This document shows positions 1 to 8,322 of a stretch of 64,000 nucleotides of DNA, piece after piece. Origin of the DNA: Saccharopolyspora_C sp040643635. Its GTDB lineage: Bacteria > Actinomycetota > Actinomycetes > Mycobacteriales > Pseudonocardiaceae. Numbering within the stretch: position 1 is the first letter of the stretch; every line of letters starts with the position of its first letter. The stretch covers positions 16,354 through 80,353 of the forward strand of contig NZ_JBEYUS010000021.1 of the NCBI RefSeq assembly GCF_040643635.1, written 5' to 3'. Both the position numbers and the translations under genes were made by a program. Below the pieces are notes generated by a model that did not search any database, was not told the DNA's origin, and saw only the letters and a program-made list of their open reading frames with translations.

Positions 1-1
1 C

Positions 2-235
2 TTCGAGCGCCCCGAGGAGATCGACGTGGAGCGCGGCGCCCGCCAGCACGTCGCGTTCGGCTACGGCCCGCACCAGTGCCTCGGCCAGAACCTGGCCCGG
101 ATGGAACTGGAGATCGTCTACAACACGCTGTTCCGCAAGGTCCCCGGCCTGCGCCCCACGACCGCGCTCGACGAGATCCCCCTCAAGAACGACGCGGCCA
201 TCTTCGGCCTCCACGCCCTCCCGGTCACGTGGTGA
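2..235 (+). CDS. Cytochrome P450, C-terminal fragment (cut by window edge)
   Basis: Only the last 77 codons lie in the window. They contain the heme-binding loop FGYGPHQCLGQNLAR with its cysteine thiolate ligand, followed by the L helix and a C-terminus ending in LPVTW, as in bacterial class I P450s of the CYP105/107 type. Such enzymes are soluble haem monooxygenases fed by a ferredoxin and reductase. Substrate cannot be inferred from this piece. The last 11 bases overlap the convergent helicase gene, so the two transcripts meet tail to tail with no room for a terminator. The family call is firm; the role is unknown. Confidence 0.93.
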   Translation, partial: FERPEEIDVERGARQHVAFGYGPHQCLGQNLARMELEIVYNTLFRKVPGLRPTTALDEIPLKNDAAIFGLHALPVTW

Positions 236-2402
236 GCCCGAGGCGGTGGCGTTCGACGTCGACGATGCGGCGTTCGACGGGGACGGAGGTGTCGTGCAGG
301 AGGCGTTCGTCGAGGGGGCGGGTGTTGAGCGCCTCGGGGTCGGCGAGCTTCGCGGCGCTCTCCCGGGCGTAGGCGTCGAACAGGCGTGACTTGCCGTCGA
401 GGAGTTCGCGGAGCCGCTGGTCCACGGTGTCCTTGGCGAGGATGCGGTGCACGTGGACCTTGCGGGTCTGGCCCATCCGGTGGCAGCGAGCGATGGCCTG
501 CTCCTCGGCGCTCGGCTTCAGCTGCGGTTCGGCGAGCACCACCACGTTCGCGGCCTGGATGTTGAGCCCGGTGCCGCCCGCGCCGATCTGGGCGAGCAGC
601 ACGGCGTGCCCGTCGCGTTCGGAGAACTCGTCGACGAGGCCTTGCTTGTCGGTGAGGTCCCCGTCGAGGTTCTTCGGCATCGCGGCGGGCCCGACGGCGT
701 CGCGGACGGCGGCGAGCACCGGGCGGAAGAAGGTGAACACCACGACCTTCCACTCCTGCTGCGCGGCGTCCTCGACGATCTCCCGGAGCCGGGCGAGCTT
801 CGCCGAACCCGGCTGCTCGTAGGCGGCGCGCCGCATCGCCATCAGGTTGCCCGCGCCCACCGCGTTCCGGTAGGCGGTGTCGTCGGCGCCGGTGAGCTCG
901 ACCCAGTCCTCCAGCTCGATGAGCTCGGGCAGCTCGGTGAGCACGTCGTCCTGGTTGCGCCGCAGGTACACCGGTGCGACCGCGCGCCGGAACCGGCCGG
1001 GGGCCAGCGCGTCCCGCGCGTCGAGCCGGGCGGCGAGCTCCGGTTGCAGGTAGCCGACGAGGGTGCGGAACTCCTCGACGCGGTTCTCCATCGGGGTTCC
1101 GGTGAGCAGCAGCGCGCGGTCCGCCCGCGCGACGAGCGACACGACCGCCTGCGAGCGCTGCGCGTGCGGGTTCTTCACGTAGTGCGCCTCGTCGACCACG
1201 ACCATCGCCAACGGCGCGGCCGCCACCCCGTGCAGCCGCTGCAGGGTGTCGAAGGAGGTGACGGCGACCCCGCCATCGCGCAGCCACTCGCGGGTGGCGG
1301 CGTCCCGGTGCGGGCCGTGCAGCGGGTGCGGGACGAGGGCGCTGCGCCGGGACGTCTCGTGCACCCAGTTGATCAACACCCCGGCCGGGCACACCACCAG
1401 GAAGTGGGTGCCGCCGCGGGCGGTGAGGTGCGCCATCGCGGCCAGCGCCTCCACGGTCTTGCCGAGCCCCATCTCGTCGCCGAGGATCGACTTCCGCCGC
1501 GCCAGCGCGAACTTCGCGCCGAACGCCTGGTAGCCGCGCAGCGCGACGCGCAGCAGGCCGGTGTCCAGCCCGGTCGCGGTGACCTGCCGTTCCTGCTCCG
1601 GCGGCAGCTGTCCGGTGGCCGCGGCGCCGGTCCCGGCGTGGTCGGTGAGCTCGGCGAGCAGCGTGTTGTAGGTGGCGGCGCGGCGCTCGTAGTCCCGCCA
1701 CAACTGCGCGGGAGGTTCGGCGCCCGAGTTCTCCGCCGCCGCGGCGACGCGCCGGATGCCGGGTTCGGCGAGCAGCCCGTCCAGCCGGGCCAGCGCGTCC
1801 AGCGCGCTGCCGCGGCGGGCGGCGCCGGTGAACCACATCCGCAGCCTGCTGCCGGTCCGCTGCGCCACCGGTTCCAGCTCGTCGAGCGCGGCGAGCCCGC
1901 GCCGGATCTCCTCCTGCTGCGCGGAGATCCGCTCCCCGGCGAGCTCCCAGGCCCGCACGGTCGCCAGCAGCGCGGCGTGCTCCGGGTCGCGCCGGTCCGG
2001 GTCGATGCGCAGCACCACGTCCTGCGCGCTCGCCCGCGCGAGGCGCGCGGCGGCGGCCGCGGCCTCCTGCGCGGTGGCCGGTCCGACACCGGGCACGGCC
2101 TGCAACCGTTCCGGGGTCGCGGCGGCGACGTCGGCGACGGTGCGGTATCCGGCGCGCTCCAGCTCGCCGAGCCGCAGCCTGGTCCGCGCGGCGTCGCGGA
2201 GCCTGCCGACCGGCATCGCGCGCAGCCGTTCCCACGCCTCCCGCTGCCGGAACGCGTCGTACTGCCGCCGGGCCCGCTCGCGCAGCCGGTCCGGTTCGGC
2301 GAGCAGCCCGCGCGCGGCGGCGCGGAACGACCGCGCGCCCGCCAGCACGGCGCGCGCCGCGCGACCCGCCCGCACCGCACCCGGCCCGTCGTCGAGCCCC
2401 AT
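225..2402 (-). CDS. SNF2-family DEAH helicase/ATPase with N-terminal helix-hairpin-helix
   Basis: This 725-residue protein has an alanine/arginine-rich N-terminal region with a helix-hairpin-helix at about residues 95-115 (AVPGVGPATA), then a full SNF2 core. Walker A GDEMGLGKT lies near residues 308-316, the DEAH box (VVVDEAHYVKN) near 404, and motif III LLLTGTPMEN near 431-440. The C-terminal helicase lobe carries the arginine-finger motif AIARCHRMGQ. Such proteins translocate on double-stranded DNA and remodel protein-DNA complexes; bacterial members are tied to repair or transcription. The ATG at 2402 follows a good purine tract (GGGGAGGAAG). It stands alone, convergent with the P450 gene. 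Family certain; cellular role inferred. Confidence 0.9.
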   Translation of the reverse strand: MGLDDGPGAVRAGRAARAVLAGARSFRAAARGLLAEPDRLRERARRQYDAFRQREAWERLRAMPVGRLRDAARTRLRLGELERAGYRTVADVAAATPERLQAVPGVGPATAQEAAAAAARLARASAQDVVLRIDPDRRDPEHAALLATVRAWELAGERISAQQEEIRRGLAALDELEPVAQRTGSRLRMWFTGAARRGSALDALARLDGLLAEPGIRRVAAAAENSGAEPPAQLWRDYERRAATYNTLLAELTDHAGTGAAATGQLPPEQERQVTATGLDTGLLRVALRGYQAFGAKFALARRKSILGDEMGLGKTVEALAAMAHLTARGGTHFLVVCPAGVLINWVHETSRRSALVPHPLHGPHRDAATREWLRDGGVAVTSFDTLQRLHGVAAAPLAMVVVDEAHYVKNPHAQRSQAVVSLVARADRALLLTGTPMENRVEEFRTLVGYLQPELAARLDARDALAPGRFRRAVAPVYLRRNQDDVLTELPELIELEDWVELTGADDTAYRNAVGAGNLMAMRRAAYEQPGSAKLARLREIVEDAAQQEWKVVVFTFFRPVLAAVRDAVGPAAMPKNLDGDLTDKQGLVDEFSERDGHAVLLAQIGAGGTGLNIQAANVVVLAEPQLKPSAEEQAIARCHRMGQTRKVHVHRILAKDTVDQRLRELLDGKSRLFDAYARESAAKLADPEALNTRPLDERLLHDTSVPVERRIVDVERHRLGLTT

Positions 2403-2541
2403 GCTTCCTCCCCAGGAATCCCCTGCTCGTCAGTACCGCACCACCGGCGCGCGGGCAGCCGCCGAGCGGGTGGTGCGGCCCCGGTGACCAGCTTGACCGA
2501 TCACCGCACGCCGACGCCGCAGGGGCCGGGCGGACGGCCCC

Positions 2542-2569
2542 TTGCCAAGTATGAACAGGCGTACATACT
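2542..2569 (+). promoter_or_regulatory. Promoter with overlapping palindromic operator for the SMR-tetR unit
   Basis: A -35-like TTGCCA (2542-2547) and -10-like CATACT (2564-2569) are 16 bp apart. Between and over them lies a near-perfect inverted repeat with 9-bp arms AGTATGAAC (2548-2556) and GTACATACT (2561-2569), with one mismatch and a 4-bp spacer. The position would block RNA polymerase, as expected for a TetR operator. The ATG at 2579 begins only 10 bp after the -10 and has no Shine-Dalgarno sequence, so the transcript is probably leaderless or nearly so. The regulator is presumably the TetR encoded third in the same unit. Confidence 0.6.
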
Positions 2570-2578
2570 CTGGTCGGC

Positions 2579-2899
2579 ATGACGTTCCTGGTGCTGTGCC
2601 TGGCCATCGTCGCGGGGCTGTGCGGGTCGCTGTGCACCCGAGCCTCGCGCGGGTTCACCCGCTGGGGCTGGGGGATCGGGGCGATCGCCGGGTACGCCGT
2701 GGCGACCCTGCTGCTGTCCTGGTTGGTGCAGCGGCTGCCGGTCGGGCTGGTGTACGCGGTGTGGACCGGCGCCGCCGCGGTGGTGCTGGTGGCGGTGGAC
2801 CGGGTCTTCTTCGCGGTGCGCACCAACCGGGTGCAGCTCGGCGGCATGGCGGTGACGCTGCTCGGCATCGCGCTGCTCGGCACCGGGATGGGCGGATGA
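2579..2899 (+). CDS. SMR-family small multidrug-resistance-like subunit A (lacks the conserved Glu)
   Basis: 106 residues with four predicted membrane helices in the SMR (EmrE/QacE/Gdx) pattern, including RASRGFT after helix 1 and PVGLVYAVWTGAAAV in helix 3, the usual SMR helix-3 signature. In SMR proteins the first helix carries an essential glutamate (Glu14 of EmrE). Here the aligned position is glycine (AIVAGLCGSL, residue 13). The next gene overlaps by 4 bp (ATGA) and keeps its glutamate. This suggests an obligate heterodimer of the EbrAB/YkkCD kind rather than a homodimer. Likely exports cationic or guanidinium-type compounds; substrate unknown. Confidence 0.85.
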   Translation: MTFLVLCLAIVAGLCGSLCTRASRGFTRWGWGIGAIAGYAVATLLLSWLVQRLPVGLVYAVWTGAAAVVLVAVDRVFFAVRTNRVQLGGMAVTLLGIALLGTGMGG

Positions 2900-3270
2900 G
2901 CGCGGCGCGGCGGGCGTGGGCGCACCTCGCGGGCACCATCGCGCTGGAGATCGTCGCCACCCTGGCGCTGCGGGCCTCCGCAGGGTTCACCGCGCCGGTG
3001 CCGTCGGCGGTCGCGGTGATCGGCTACGGTGCGGCGGTCGTGCTGCTCGCGCGGGCGTTGCGGGTGATCCCGCTGGGCATGGCCTACGTGATCTGGACCG
3101 GCGCGGGAACGGCCGGGGTCGCGCTGCTGGGCTCGGTGCTGTTCGCCGACCACCTGTCCCCGGCGGCATGGCTCGGCGTCGGCTGCGTGATCGGCGGCGT
3201 CGCGATGATCAACCTGGCGAAGCGGGATTCGCGGGAGGAACGCCGTGCGACCGAAGAACACCCCGAATGA
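2896..3270 (+). CDS. SMR-family small multidrug-resistance-like subunit B (with catalytic Glu)
   Basis: 124 residues, four membrane helices, with the SMR helix-1 motif IALEIVATLALRASAGFT that includes the essential glutamate (Glu18 here), and helix-3 PLGMAYVIWTGAGTAG. A charged C-terminal tail (KRDSREERRATEEHPE) extends beyond the usual SMR length of about 105-110. Start is the ATG within the ATGA overlap with subunit A, so translation is probably coupled. It also overlaps the following tetR gene by 26 bp. The pair most likely forms a proton-coupled heteromeric exporter; the exact substrate cannot be read from sequence. Confidence 0.87.
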   Translation: MSAARRAWAHLAGTIALEIVATLALRASAGFTAPVPSAVAVIGYGAAVVLLARALRVIPLGMAYVIWTGAGTAGVALLGSVLFADHLSPAAWLGVGCVIGGVAMINLAKRDSREERRATEEHPE

Positions 3271-3781
3271 TCCCGAACGCCGGGAGCGGATCGTGGACGC
3301 CGCGATCGAGCTGATCCGCGACGGCGGCACCGCCCGCGTCACCGCGCGCGCCGTCGCGCAGCGGGCCGGGGTGCCCGTCGGTTCCGTCGCCTACCACTTC
3401 GATTCGGTGCGGGCGCTGCTGATCGAGGCGAGCAGGCGGGTGCTGCGGTTCCGTGCCGACTCGTTGGACGAGTGGCTGCGCGAGGTCACCGCCGAGACCG
3501 TCGTGGCCCGGCTCGCCGAGCTGATCCACCACCACCTCACCGCGGAGCGCGGCACCAGCGTCGTCACCTACGAGCTGTACGTCCTCGGGATGCGCGACCC
3601 GGAGTTCCGCGCGGTGAGCCGCGCCTCGCTGGTCCACCTGCGGGACAAGCTGGCCGAAGTGCTGCCCGCCCCGGCGGCGGACCGGCTCGCCGCCACCGCC
3701 GACGGCTACCAGATGCAATGCCTCTTCGAAGACCGAACCCCCGCACCAGCCCACATCCGAGAAATGCTGCGACCGACCTGA
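3245..3781 (+). CDS. TetR/AcrR-family repressor of the SMR unit
   Basis: 178 residues. The N-terminal helix-turn-helix is typical of TetR: RIVDAAIELI..GG, then TARAVAQRAGVPVGSVAYHF at about residues 34-53. The remainder is a helical ligand-binding domain. The GTG start is chosen because GGAGGA lies eight bases upstream. The gene overlaps the end of SMR subunit B, so it belongs to the same transcript. It most likely autoregulates through the palindrome at 2548-2569 and is released by a compound that the SMR pair exports. Family certain, target inferred from position. Confidence 0.88.
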   Translation: MRPKNTPNDPERRERIVDAAIELIRDGGTARVTARAVAQRAGVPVGSVAYHFDSVRALLIEASRRVLRFRADSLDEWLREVTAETVVARLAELIHHHLTAERGTSVVTYELYVLGMRDPEFRAVSRASLVHLRDKLAEVLPAPAADRLAATADGYQMQCLFEDRTPAPAHIREMLRPT

Positions 3782-3870
3782 CGCCGATGCGAGCGCGGAA
3801 GGGTCTCGCTCGTGTCCTATCAGTGGCGAAGCAGCTGATCAGCGACCACCAGAGCACCCGGCACCGCCAC

Positions 3871-3971
3871 GGGTTCTCAGCGCTTTCCTCGCGAGGACGG
3901 CGTTTTCACATGTGGCGGAGCCACCTGCGAAAACGATCCCGCAGCGAGGGGCCAGCTGAGGTTCCGCCACC
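3871..3971 (-). repeat. Dispersed ~100-bp hairpin repeat, copy A
   Basis: The reverse complement of this stretch matches the 37119-37219 stretch over about 100 bp with only scattered differences. Inside is a nested hairpin: outer stem CGTTTTC (3901-3907) with GAAAACG (3929-3935), inner stem GTGGC-GGA-GCCAC. The flanking arms contain CCTCGCGAGG and CAGCGAGGGGCCAGCTGAG. Both copies lie just after the 3' end of a plus-strand gene. It could be a small non-autonomous mobile element, a REP/BIME-like element or a terminator-like structure. No coding capacity. Confidence 0.75.
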
Positions 3972-4039
3972 CACCCCGAAAGCAGAACGAGTGGCGGCGC
4001 CCTCAATCACCTTGATGATGGGTTGGTATGTCCGGTTAG

Positions 4040-4212
4040 GGTGCTCGGGAGCCAGTCGCGCCCGCGAGGGCAGGGAATCCGGTCGGAAGCCGGAGCTGAC
4101 GCGCAGCGGTAGGGGCGATGGGCGAGGAACGGCTGCACGGCCGCGACCACTGGACCACCGGTCCGGGAAGGTGACCTCGCCCGGGGAACCCGAGCCCGAA
4201 GACCTGGCTGGC
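4040..4212 (+). promoter_or_regulatory. Cobalamin (B12) riboswitch upstream of btuFCD
   Basis: The order of conserved blocks is that of the cobalamin riboswitch: GGGAATCCGG and AAGCCGG (4073-4093), the junction AGCTGACGCGCAGCGGT (4094-4110), CCACTGG (4147-4153), GGGAAGGTGACC (4164-4175), and a B12 box GAGCCCGAAGACCTGGC (4191-4207). The btuF start codon is about 80 bases further on. Adenosyl- or another cobalamin would fold the leader into an off state and shut down the importer. Boundaries are approximate; a covariance-model scan would fix them. The stretch 3972-4039 before it shows nothing else I recognise. Confidence 0.88.
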
Positions 4213-4290
4213 TCCCCGGACACCGAGCTCGGTGCCGGGTCGCAGCCTGCCGGGCCCCGCGCATGGGCCCGGGGTGAGGAACCACGTGAC

Positions 4291-5307
4291 ATGCCGTTCT
4301 CGCGTACCCGCGCGTTCCGGACCGGACTGGTGGCGCTGACCGCGACCGTGCTGGCCTCCTGCGCCGCCCCCGCCGCCGGCCCCTCTTCCGGCGCCGGTTC
4401 GACGACGCTGCGCAACTGCGGTGCCGACGTGACCGTCGAGGAGCCGCCGCGGCGCGCGGTGTCGCTGAACCAGTCGACCACCGAGATCATGCTCTCCCTC
4501 GGCCTGGCCGACCGGATGGTGGGAACCGCGACCTGGACCGAGCCGATCGACCCGCCGCTGGCCGCCGCGAACGCGCAGGTGCCGAAGCTGGCCGAGAACA
4601 CCCCGTCGTTCGAGTCCGTGCTGGGCACCGAACCGGACATCGTGCTCGCCGGGTACCAGGCCATGTTCACCGATGAGCGCGTCGCCGACCGCGAGCGGTT
4701 CACCGAGCTCGGCGTGCCGACCTACCTGTCGCCGAGCAACTGCCTGCCGGAGGAGGCGCCGCTGCCGGAACCGGTGCAGCTGGCCGACATCTACCAGGAG
4801 GTGCAGGACATCGCCGACCTGTTCGGCGTCTCCGAACGGGGGCGGGCGCTCACCGAGCAGCTGCGCGGCCGGGTGGAGGCGGCGCGGCAGCAGGTCGCCG
4901 GGCTGGATTCGCGCGGCGACACCTCGGTGCTGTTCTGGTTCGCCCGCACCGAATCCCCGTACGTGGCGGGCTCCACGGGTTCTCCGGCGATCATGGCCAG
5001 GGAGCTGGGGGTGCGCAACGCCTACGGCGACGTCACCTCGATGTGGCCGCAGGTGTCCTGGGAGGACGTGCTGGCCCGCGACCCCGACGTGCTGGTGCTC
5101 GGCGACCTCACCCGCGACGGCGAGGGCGACGGGCTCGCGGCCAAGGAGCGCTTCCTGCACGAGGATCCGGCGGTGTCCCGGCTCGCCGCGGTCCGCGACG
5201 ACCACCTGCTGAGCATGACCGGCACCGAGCTGAACATCAGCCTCCGCACCGTGCAGGGCATCGAGCGGCTCGCGGATCGCCTCGTCGAGCTGGACCGGCA
5301 GCGGTGA
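4291..5307 (+). CDS. btuF: Cobalamin-type ABC importer, substrate-binding lipoprotein
   Basis: 338 residues. The N-terminus is a lipoprotein signal peptide with lipobox LASC (cysteine near residue 24). The rest fits the BtuF/FepB periplasmic-binding fold: two lobes joined by a helix, with SLNQSTTEIMLSLGLADRMVG and EPDIVLAG motifs. GAGGA lies 10 bases before the ATG. The riboswitch in front and the permease and ATPase genes behind, each overlapping by 4 bp, make corrinoid uptake the most likely role rather than ferric-siderophore uptake, which uses the same fold. The ligand is inferred from the riboswitch. Confidence 0.87.
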   Translation: MPFSRTRAFRTGLVALTATVLASCAAPAAGPSSGAGSTTLRNCGADVTVEEPPRRAVSLNQSTTEIMLSLGLADRMVGTATWTEPIDPPLAAANAQVPKLAENTPSFESVLGTEPDIVLAGYQAMFTDERVADRERFTELGVPTYLSPSNCLPEEAPLPEPVQLADIYQEVQDIADLFGVSERGRALTEQLRGRVEAARQQVAGLDSRGDTSVLFWFARTESPYVAGSTGSPAIMARELGVRNAYGDVTSMWPQVSWEDVLARDPDVLVLGDLTRDGEGDGLAAKERFLHEDPAVSRLAAVRDDHLLSMTGTELNISLRTVQGIERLADRLVELDRQR

Positions 5308-6326
5308 CGGCGGGGCGGCTGCCCGCCTCCGCCATCGTGCTGGCCGGGATTCCGGCGCTGCTGCTGTCGATCGCCGCCGCGGTCACCCTGGGACCCGCGG
5401 ACCTGTCGGTCGCGGACGTCGGCAGCGTGGTGGGGCACCGGCTCGGGCTGGTGGACACCGGCGTGTCCCGGATCGGGCAGGGCATCGTGCTGCAGCTGCG
5501 GTTGCCGCGGGCGCTGCTGGCGGCGATCTGCGGGGCCGGGCTGGGGGTGTGCGGGGCGGTTCTCCAGTCGCTGCTGCGGAATCCGCTCGCGGACCCGTTC
5601 CTGCTCGGCGTGTCCGCGGGGGCCTCCACCGGTGCGGTGTCGGTGGTGGTGCTGGGCCTGGGTGCCGGGGCCATCGGTTTGACGGCGGGCGCGTTCGCGG
5701 GGGCGTTGGTGGCGTTCGCGCTGGTGCTGCTGCTGGCGACGATCGCGGGCGGCGCGGCCGGGCACACGGTGCTGGCGGGGGTCGCGGGCACCCAGCTGTT
5801 CTCCGCGCTCACTTCCTACATCGTCATCACGTCGGCGGACGCGGAGCAGACCCGCGGGGTGCTGTTCTGGCTGCTGGGTTCGCTGTCCGGGGCGCGGTGG
5901 AACGACGTGGTGCTGGCCGGGATCGTGTGCGCGGCGTGCCTGGTGCTGTGCCTGGCCCGCGCGGGGGCGCTGGACGCGTTCGCGTTCGGCCAGGACGCGG
6001 CGGCCTCCCTCGGAGTGCACGTGCAGCGGCTGCGGATCGTGCTGCTGGTGGCGACGGCGCTGCTGGCGGCGACGCTGGTGGCCGCCGCGGGCGCGATCGG
6101 GTTCGTCGGCCTGGTGCTGCCGCAGGCGGCGCGGCTGCTGGTGGGGCCGCGGCACCGCGCGCTGCTGCCGGTGACGGCGGTGCTCGGCGCGGTGCTGCTG
6201 GTGTGGGTGGACGTGCTGGCCACCACGATCGCCGCTCCGCAGGAGGTGCCGGTCGGCGTGGTCACGGCCCTCGTCGGGGTGCCCGCGTTCGCGGTGCTGC
6301 TGGCGAAGCGGGGGAGGGTCTCGTGA
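5304..6326 (+). CDS. btuC: FecCD/BtuC-type ABC permease for corrinoids
   Basis: 340 residues, about nine to ten membrane helices, typical FecCD family. The marker RLPRALLAAICGAGLGVCGAVLQ leads into LLRNPLADPFLLGVSAGA, and the C-terminal half carries GAIGFVGLVLPQAARLLVGPRHR. The GTG start overlaps the btuF stop codon as GTGA, and the stop overlaps the ATPase start in the same way, so the three genes are translationally coupled. Two copies form the membrane channel with BtuD. The cobalamin riboswitch upstream sets the substrate assignment. Confidence 0.9.
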   Translation: MTAGRLPASAIVLAGIPALLLSIAAAVTLGPADLSVADVGSVVGHRLGLVDTGVSRIGQGIVLQLRLPRALLAAICGAGLGVCGAVLQSLLRNPLADPFLLGVSAGASTGAVSVVVLGLGAGAIGLTAGAFAGALVAFALVLLLATIAGGAAGHTVLAGVAGTQLFSALTSYIVITSADAEQTRGVLFWLLGSLSGARWNDVVLAGIVCAACLVLCLARAGALDAFAFGQDAAASLGVHVQRLRIVLLVATALLAATLVAAAGAIGFVGLVLPQAARLLVGPRHRALLPVTAVLGAVLLVWVDVLATTIAAPQEVPVGVVTALVGVPAFAVLLAKRGRVS

Positions 6327-7096
6327 GCCTGACCGCGCACGACGTGTCCTGGTCCGCCGGGGGAGCCCTGATCCTCGACGAGGTGCGGTTGCGCGTCGAA
6401 CCCGGCCGGACGGTGGGGTTGCTCGGGCCGAACGGGTCCGGGAAGTCCTCACTGCTGCGGTTGCTCGCCGGACTGCGCCGCCCGGCGAGCGGGACGGTGG
6501 TGGTCGGGGACCGCACCACCGACCGCTGGCCGCGCCGTGAACTGGCCCGGCGGGTCGCCGTGGTCGAGCAGCAGGTCGGCACCGATGTGGACCTCACCGT
6601 CGCCGAGGTCGTCGCGCTCGGCCGCACCCCGCACCGCAGCGGCTGGGGCGGGCACGACGCGGCGGACGAGGAGATCGTCCGCCGCGCCCTGGAGCAGACC
6701 GGGCTGGCCGGGCTGGCGCACCGCCGCTGGCACGGGCTCTCCGGCGGGGAGCGCCAGCGCGCGCAGATCGCGCGGGCGCTGGCGCAGGAACCGCGGGAGC
6801 TGGTGCTGGACGAGCCGACGAACCACCTGGACATCGCCCACCAGCTGGACCTGCTGGCGCTGGTGCGGCGGCTGCCGGTGACCAGCGTGATCGCGCTGCA
6901 CGACCTGAACCTGGCGGCGATGTTCTGCGACGAGCTGGCGGTGCTCTCCGGCGGCCGGGTGGTGGCGGCGGGCACTCCGCGGGAGGTGCTCACCGAGCGG
7001 ACCATCGCCGAGGTCTACGGCGTCCGCTGCGAAGTGTCCGAAGTGGACGGACATCCGCACGTCCGGTTCCTGCCGGAGCGGCCGGTCAGCGGATGA
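6323..7096 (+). CDS. btuD: ABC importer ATP-binding protein, BtuD/FecE type
   Basis: 257 residues with Walker A GPNGSGKSS near residue 35, ABC signature LSGGERQRAQ, Walker B ELVLDEPTNHLD and switch histidine in ALHDLNLA, all in FecE/BtuD order and at normal length. The GTG start sits in a GTGA overlap with the permease stop. It powers the upstream permease. The last 11 bp overlap the convergent oxidoreductase gene at 7086, so transcripts collide. Same operon and riboswitch as btuFC. Confidence 0.91.
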   Translation: MSLTAHDVSWSAGGALILDEVRLRVEPGRTVGLLGPNGSGKSSLLRLLAGLRRPASGTVVVGDRTTDRWPRRELARRVAVVEQQVGTDVDLTVAEVVALGRTPHRSGWGGHDAADEEIVRRALEQTGLAGLAHRRWHGLSGGERQRAQIARALAQEPRELVLDEPTNHLDIAHQLDLLALVRRLPVTSVIALHDLNLAAMFCDELAVLSGGRVVAAGTPREVLTERTIAEVYGVRCEVSEVDGHPHVRFLPERPVSG

Positions 7097-7946
7097 GCTC
7101 GTCGGCGACCCAGCGGGCGACGCCGGGCGGGAACGGCGCGGGCAGGCCCAGCACGACGTGGCCGAACCCGGCGTCGACCGCCGCGCCGATCGAGTCGCGA
7201 GTGGCGGCGGGCCGCTCGTAGTCCACCGCCAGGTGGATCGACCGGGTGATCTCCGCCGGGTCGCGGCCGATCTCGGCGCACCGGCGGTCCAGCATGGCGC
7301 TGCGGGCCGTCACGTCCTCGATGTCGCCGCCGGGGATGTTCCACACGTCCGCGTGCGCGGCGACGATCCGCAGCGTCGCGAGGGACCGGCCGCCGATGAC
7401 GATCGGCGGGTGCGGGCGCTGCACCGGCTTCGGGTTGCCGAACGCGCCGGTCAGCTGCACGTGCTCGCCGTCGAAGTCGAACGGCGCGTCCTCGGTCCAC
7501 AGCCGCCGGATCACGGTGCAGGCTTCGTCGAGCGCGCCGACCGCGCGGGCGGTGTCGTGGAACGGCATGCCGTGCGCGGCGTACTCGCGGCGGGCCAGCG
7601 GGTGGTCCGGCCGGGAGCCGACGCCGATGCCGAAGTCGAGCCGGCCGTCCGAGATCACGTCCACCGTGGTGGCGATCTTCGCGAGCATCGCGGGCGGGCG
7701 GAACCGGTTGCTGGTCACCAGCACGCCGACGCGCAGCCGCCGGGTGGCGGCGGCGAGCGCGGCGAGCACCGTCCAGCCCTCGTAGGCGGGGCCGTCCAGG
7801 TCGCCGCCGATGGGCATCAGGTGGTCGAACAGCCAGGCGTGCTCGATCTCGGGGATCTCGTCGGCCTCGCGCCAGACCGCGAGGAGGTCGCGGTGGTGCA
7901 CGTTCTGGGGTGCGGTCATGATCCCGAAGCTGGGGGTGTTCGTCAT
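7086..7946 (-). CDS. LLM-class (luciferase-like) oxidoreductase, probably F420-dependent
   Basis: 286 residues in the bacterial luciferase TIM-barrel family. It starts with SFGIMTAPQNVHHRDLL and AWLFDHLMPIG, then RLRVGVLVTSNRFRPPAMLAK, DVISDGRLDFGIGVG and HPPIVIGGRS, the standard LLM core. Several such actinobacterial proteins use coenzyme F420, but flavin use cannot be excluded. The promoter region carries the palindrome GGAAC-AGA-GTTCC (7975-7987), which also occurs before the divergent tetR gene. That makes this gene the probable target of that regulator. Substrate unknown. Confidence 0.87.
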   Translation of the reverse strand: MTNTPSFGIMTAPQNVHHRDLLAVWREADEIPEIEHAWLFDHLMPIGGDLDGPAYEGWTVLAALAAATRRLRVGVLVTSNRFRPPAMLAKIATTVDVISDGRLDFGIGVGSRPDHPLARREYAAHGMPFHDTARAVGALDEACTVIRRLWTEDAPFDFDGEHVQLTGAFGNPKPVQRPHPPIVIGGRSLATLRIVAAHADVWNIPGGDIEDVTARSAMLDRRCAEIGRDPAEITRSIHLAVDYERPAATRDSIGAAVDAGFGHVVLGLPAPFPPGVARWVADELIR

Positions 7947-7974
7947 GTCGGGGCTCCGAAGTTGGCGATCAAGA

Positions 7975-7987
7975 GGAACAGAGTTCC
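7975..7987. promoter_or_regulatory. Operator GGAAC-N3-GTTCC before the LLM gene
   Basis: A perfect 13-bp inverted repeat 29 bp upstream of the LLM start. The same GGAAC-N3-GTTCC element recurs at 8323-8337 before the divergent tetR gene. The rest of the 421-bp divergent interval (7947-8367) shows no gene; it is GC-rich sequence without further clear motifs. Confidence 0.6.
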
Positions 7988-8322
7988 GTTTTTCTGTCGT
8001 GGGTCGGCTGCTGGGATTGTTCGGGCAGGGGCGTGCGAGGTCCTGTTCGGTCCGGCGGCGCGGCCGGGTCGCCGCCGGTCGGCCGGGCGGTTCCCGGCCG
8101 TGGTCGGCTCGGCGGCTTCGCTGAGCGGAAGTGCCGCTGGTGCTGGGTTTGCGGAGGAGGCGTGCCGAGTCGCGCCGGAGGAGTGTCGTGCGGGTGAGCG
8201 GCTCGCGACCCCGCTCCCGCGTGGGCCTCGTGCTCCGGTCGGGTCGAGTGCGGCCGAGTCGTTCCGGTCGTCACCCGGCTCTGGCATCATGGAACAAGCG
8301 GAACCGCACTCCGGAAACTATA

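Noticed and set aside
118..3342. Very long minus-strand open frame opposite and across helicase, SMR and tetR genes
   Set aside because: Arg/Pro/Ala-rich composition without domains, overlapping the real helicase in another frame. It is a GC-bias artefact.
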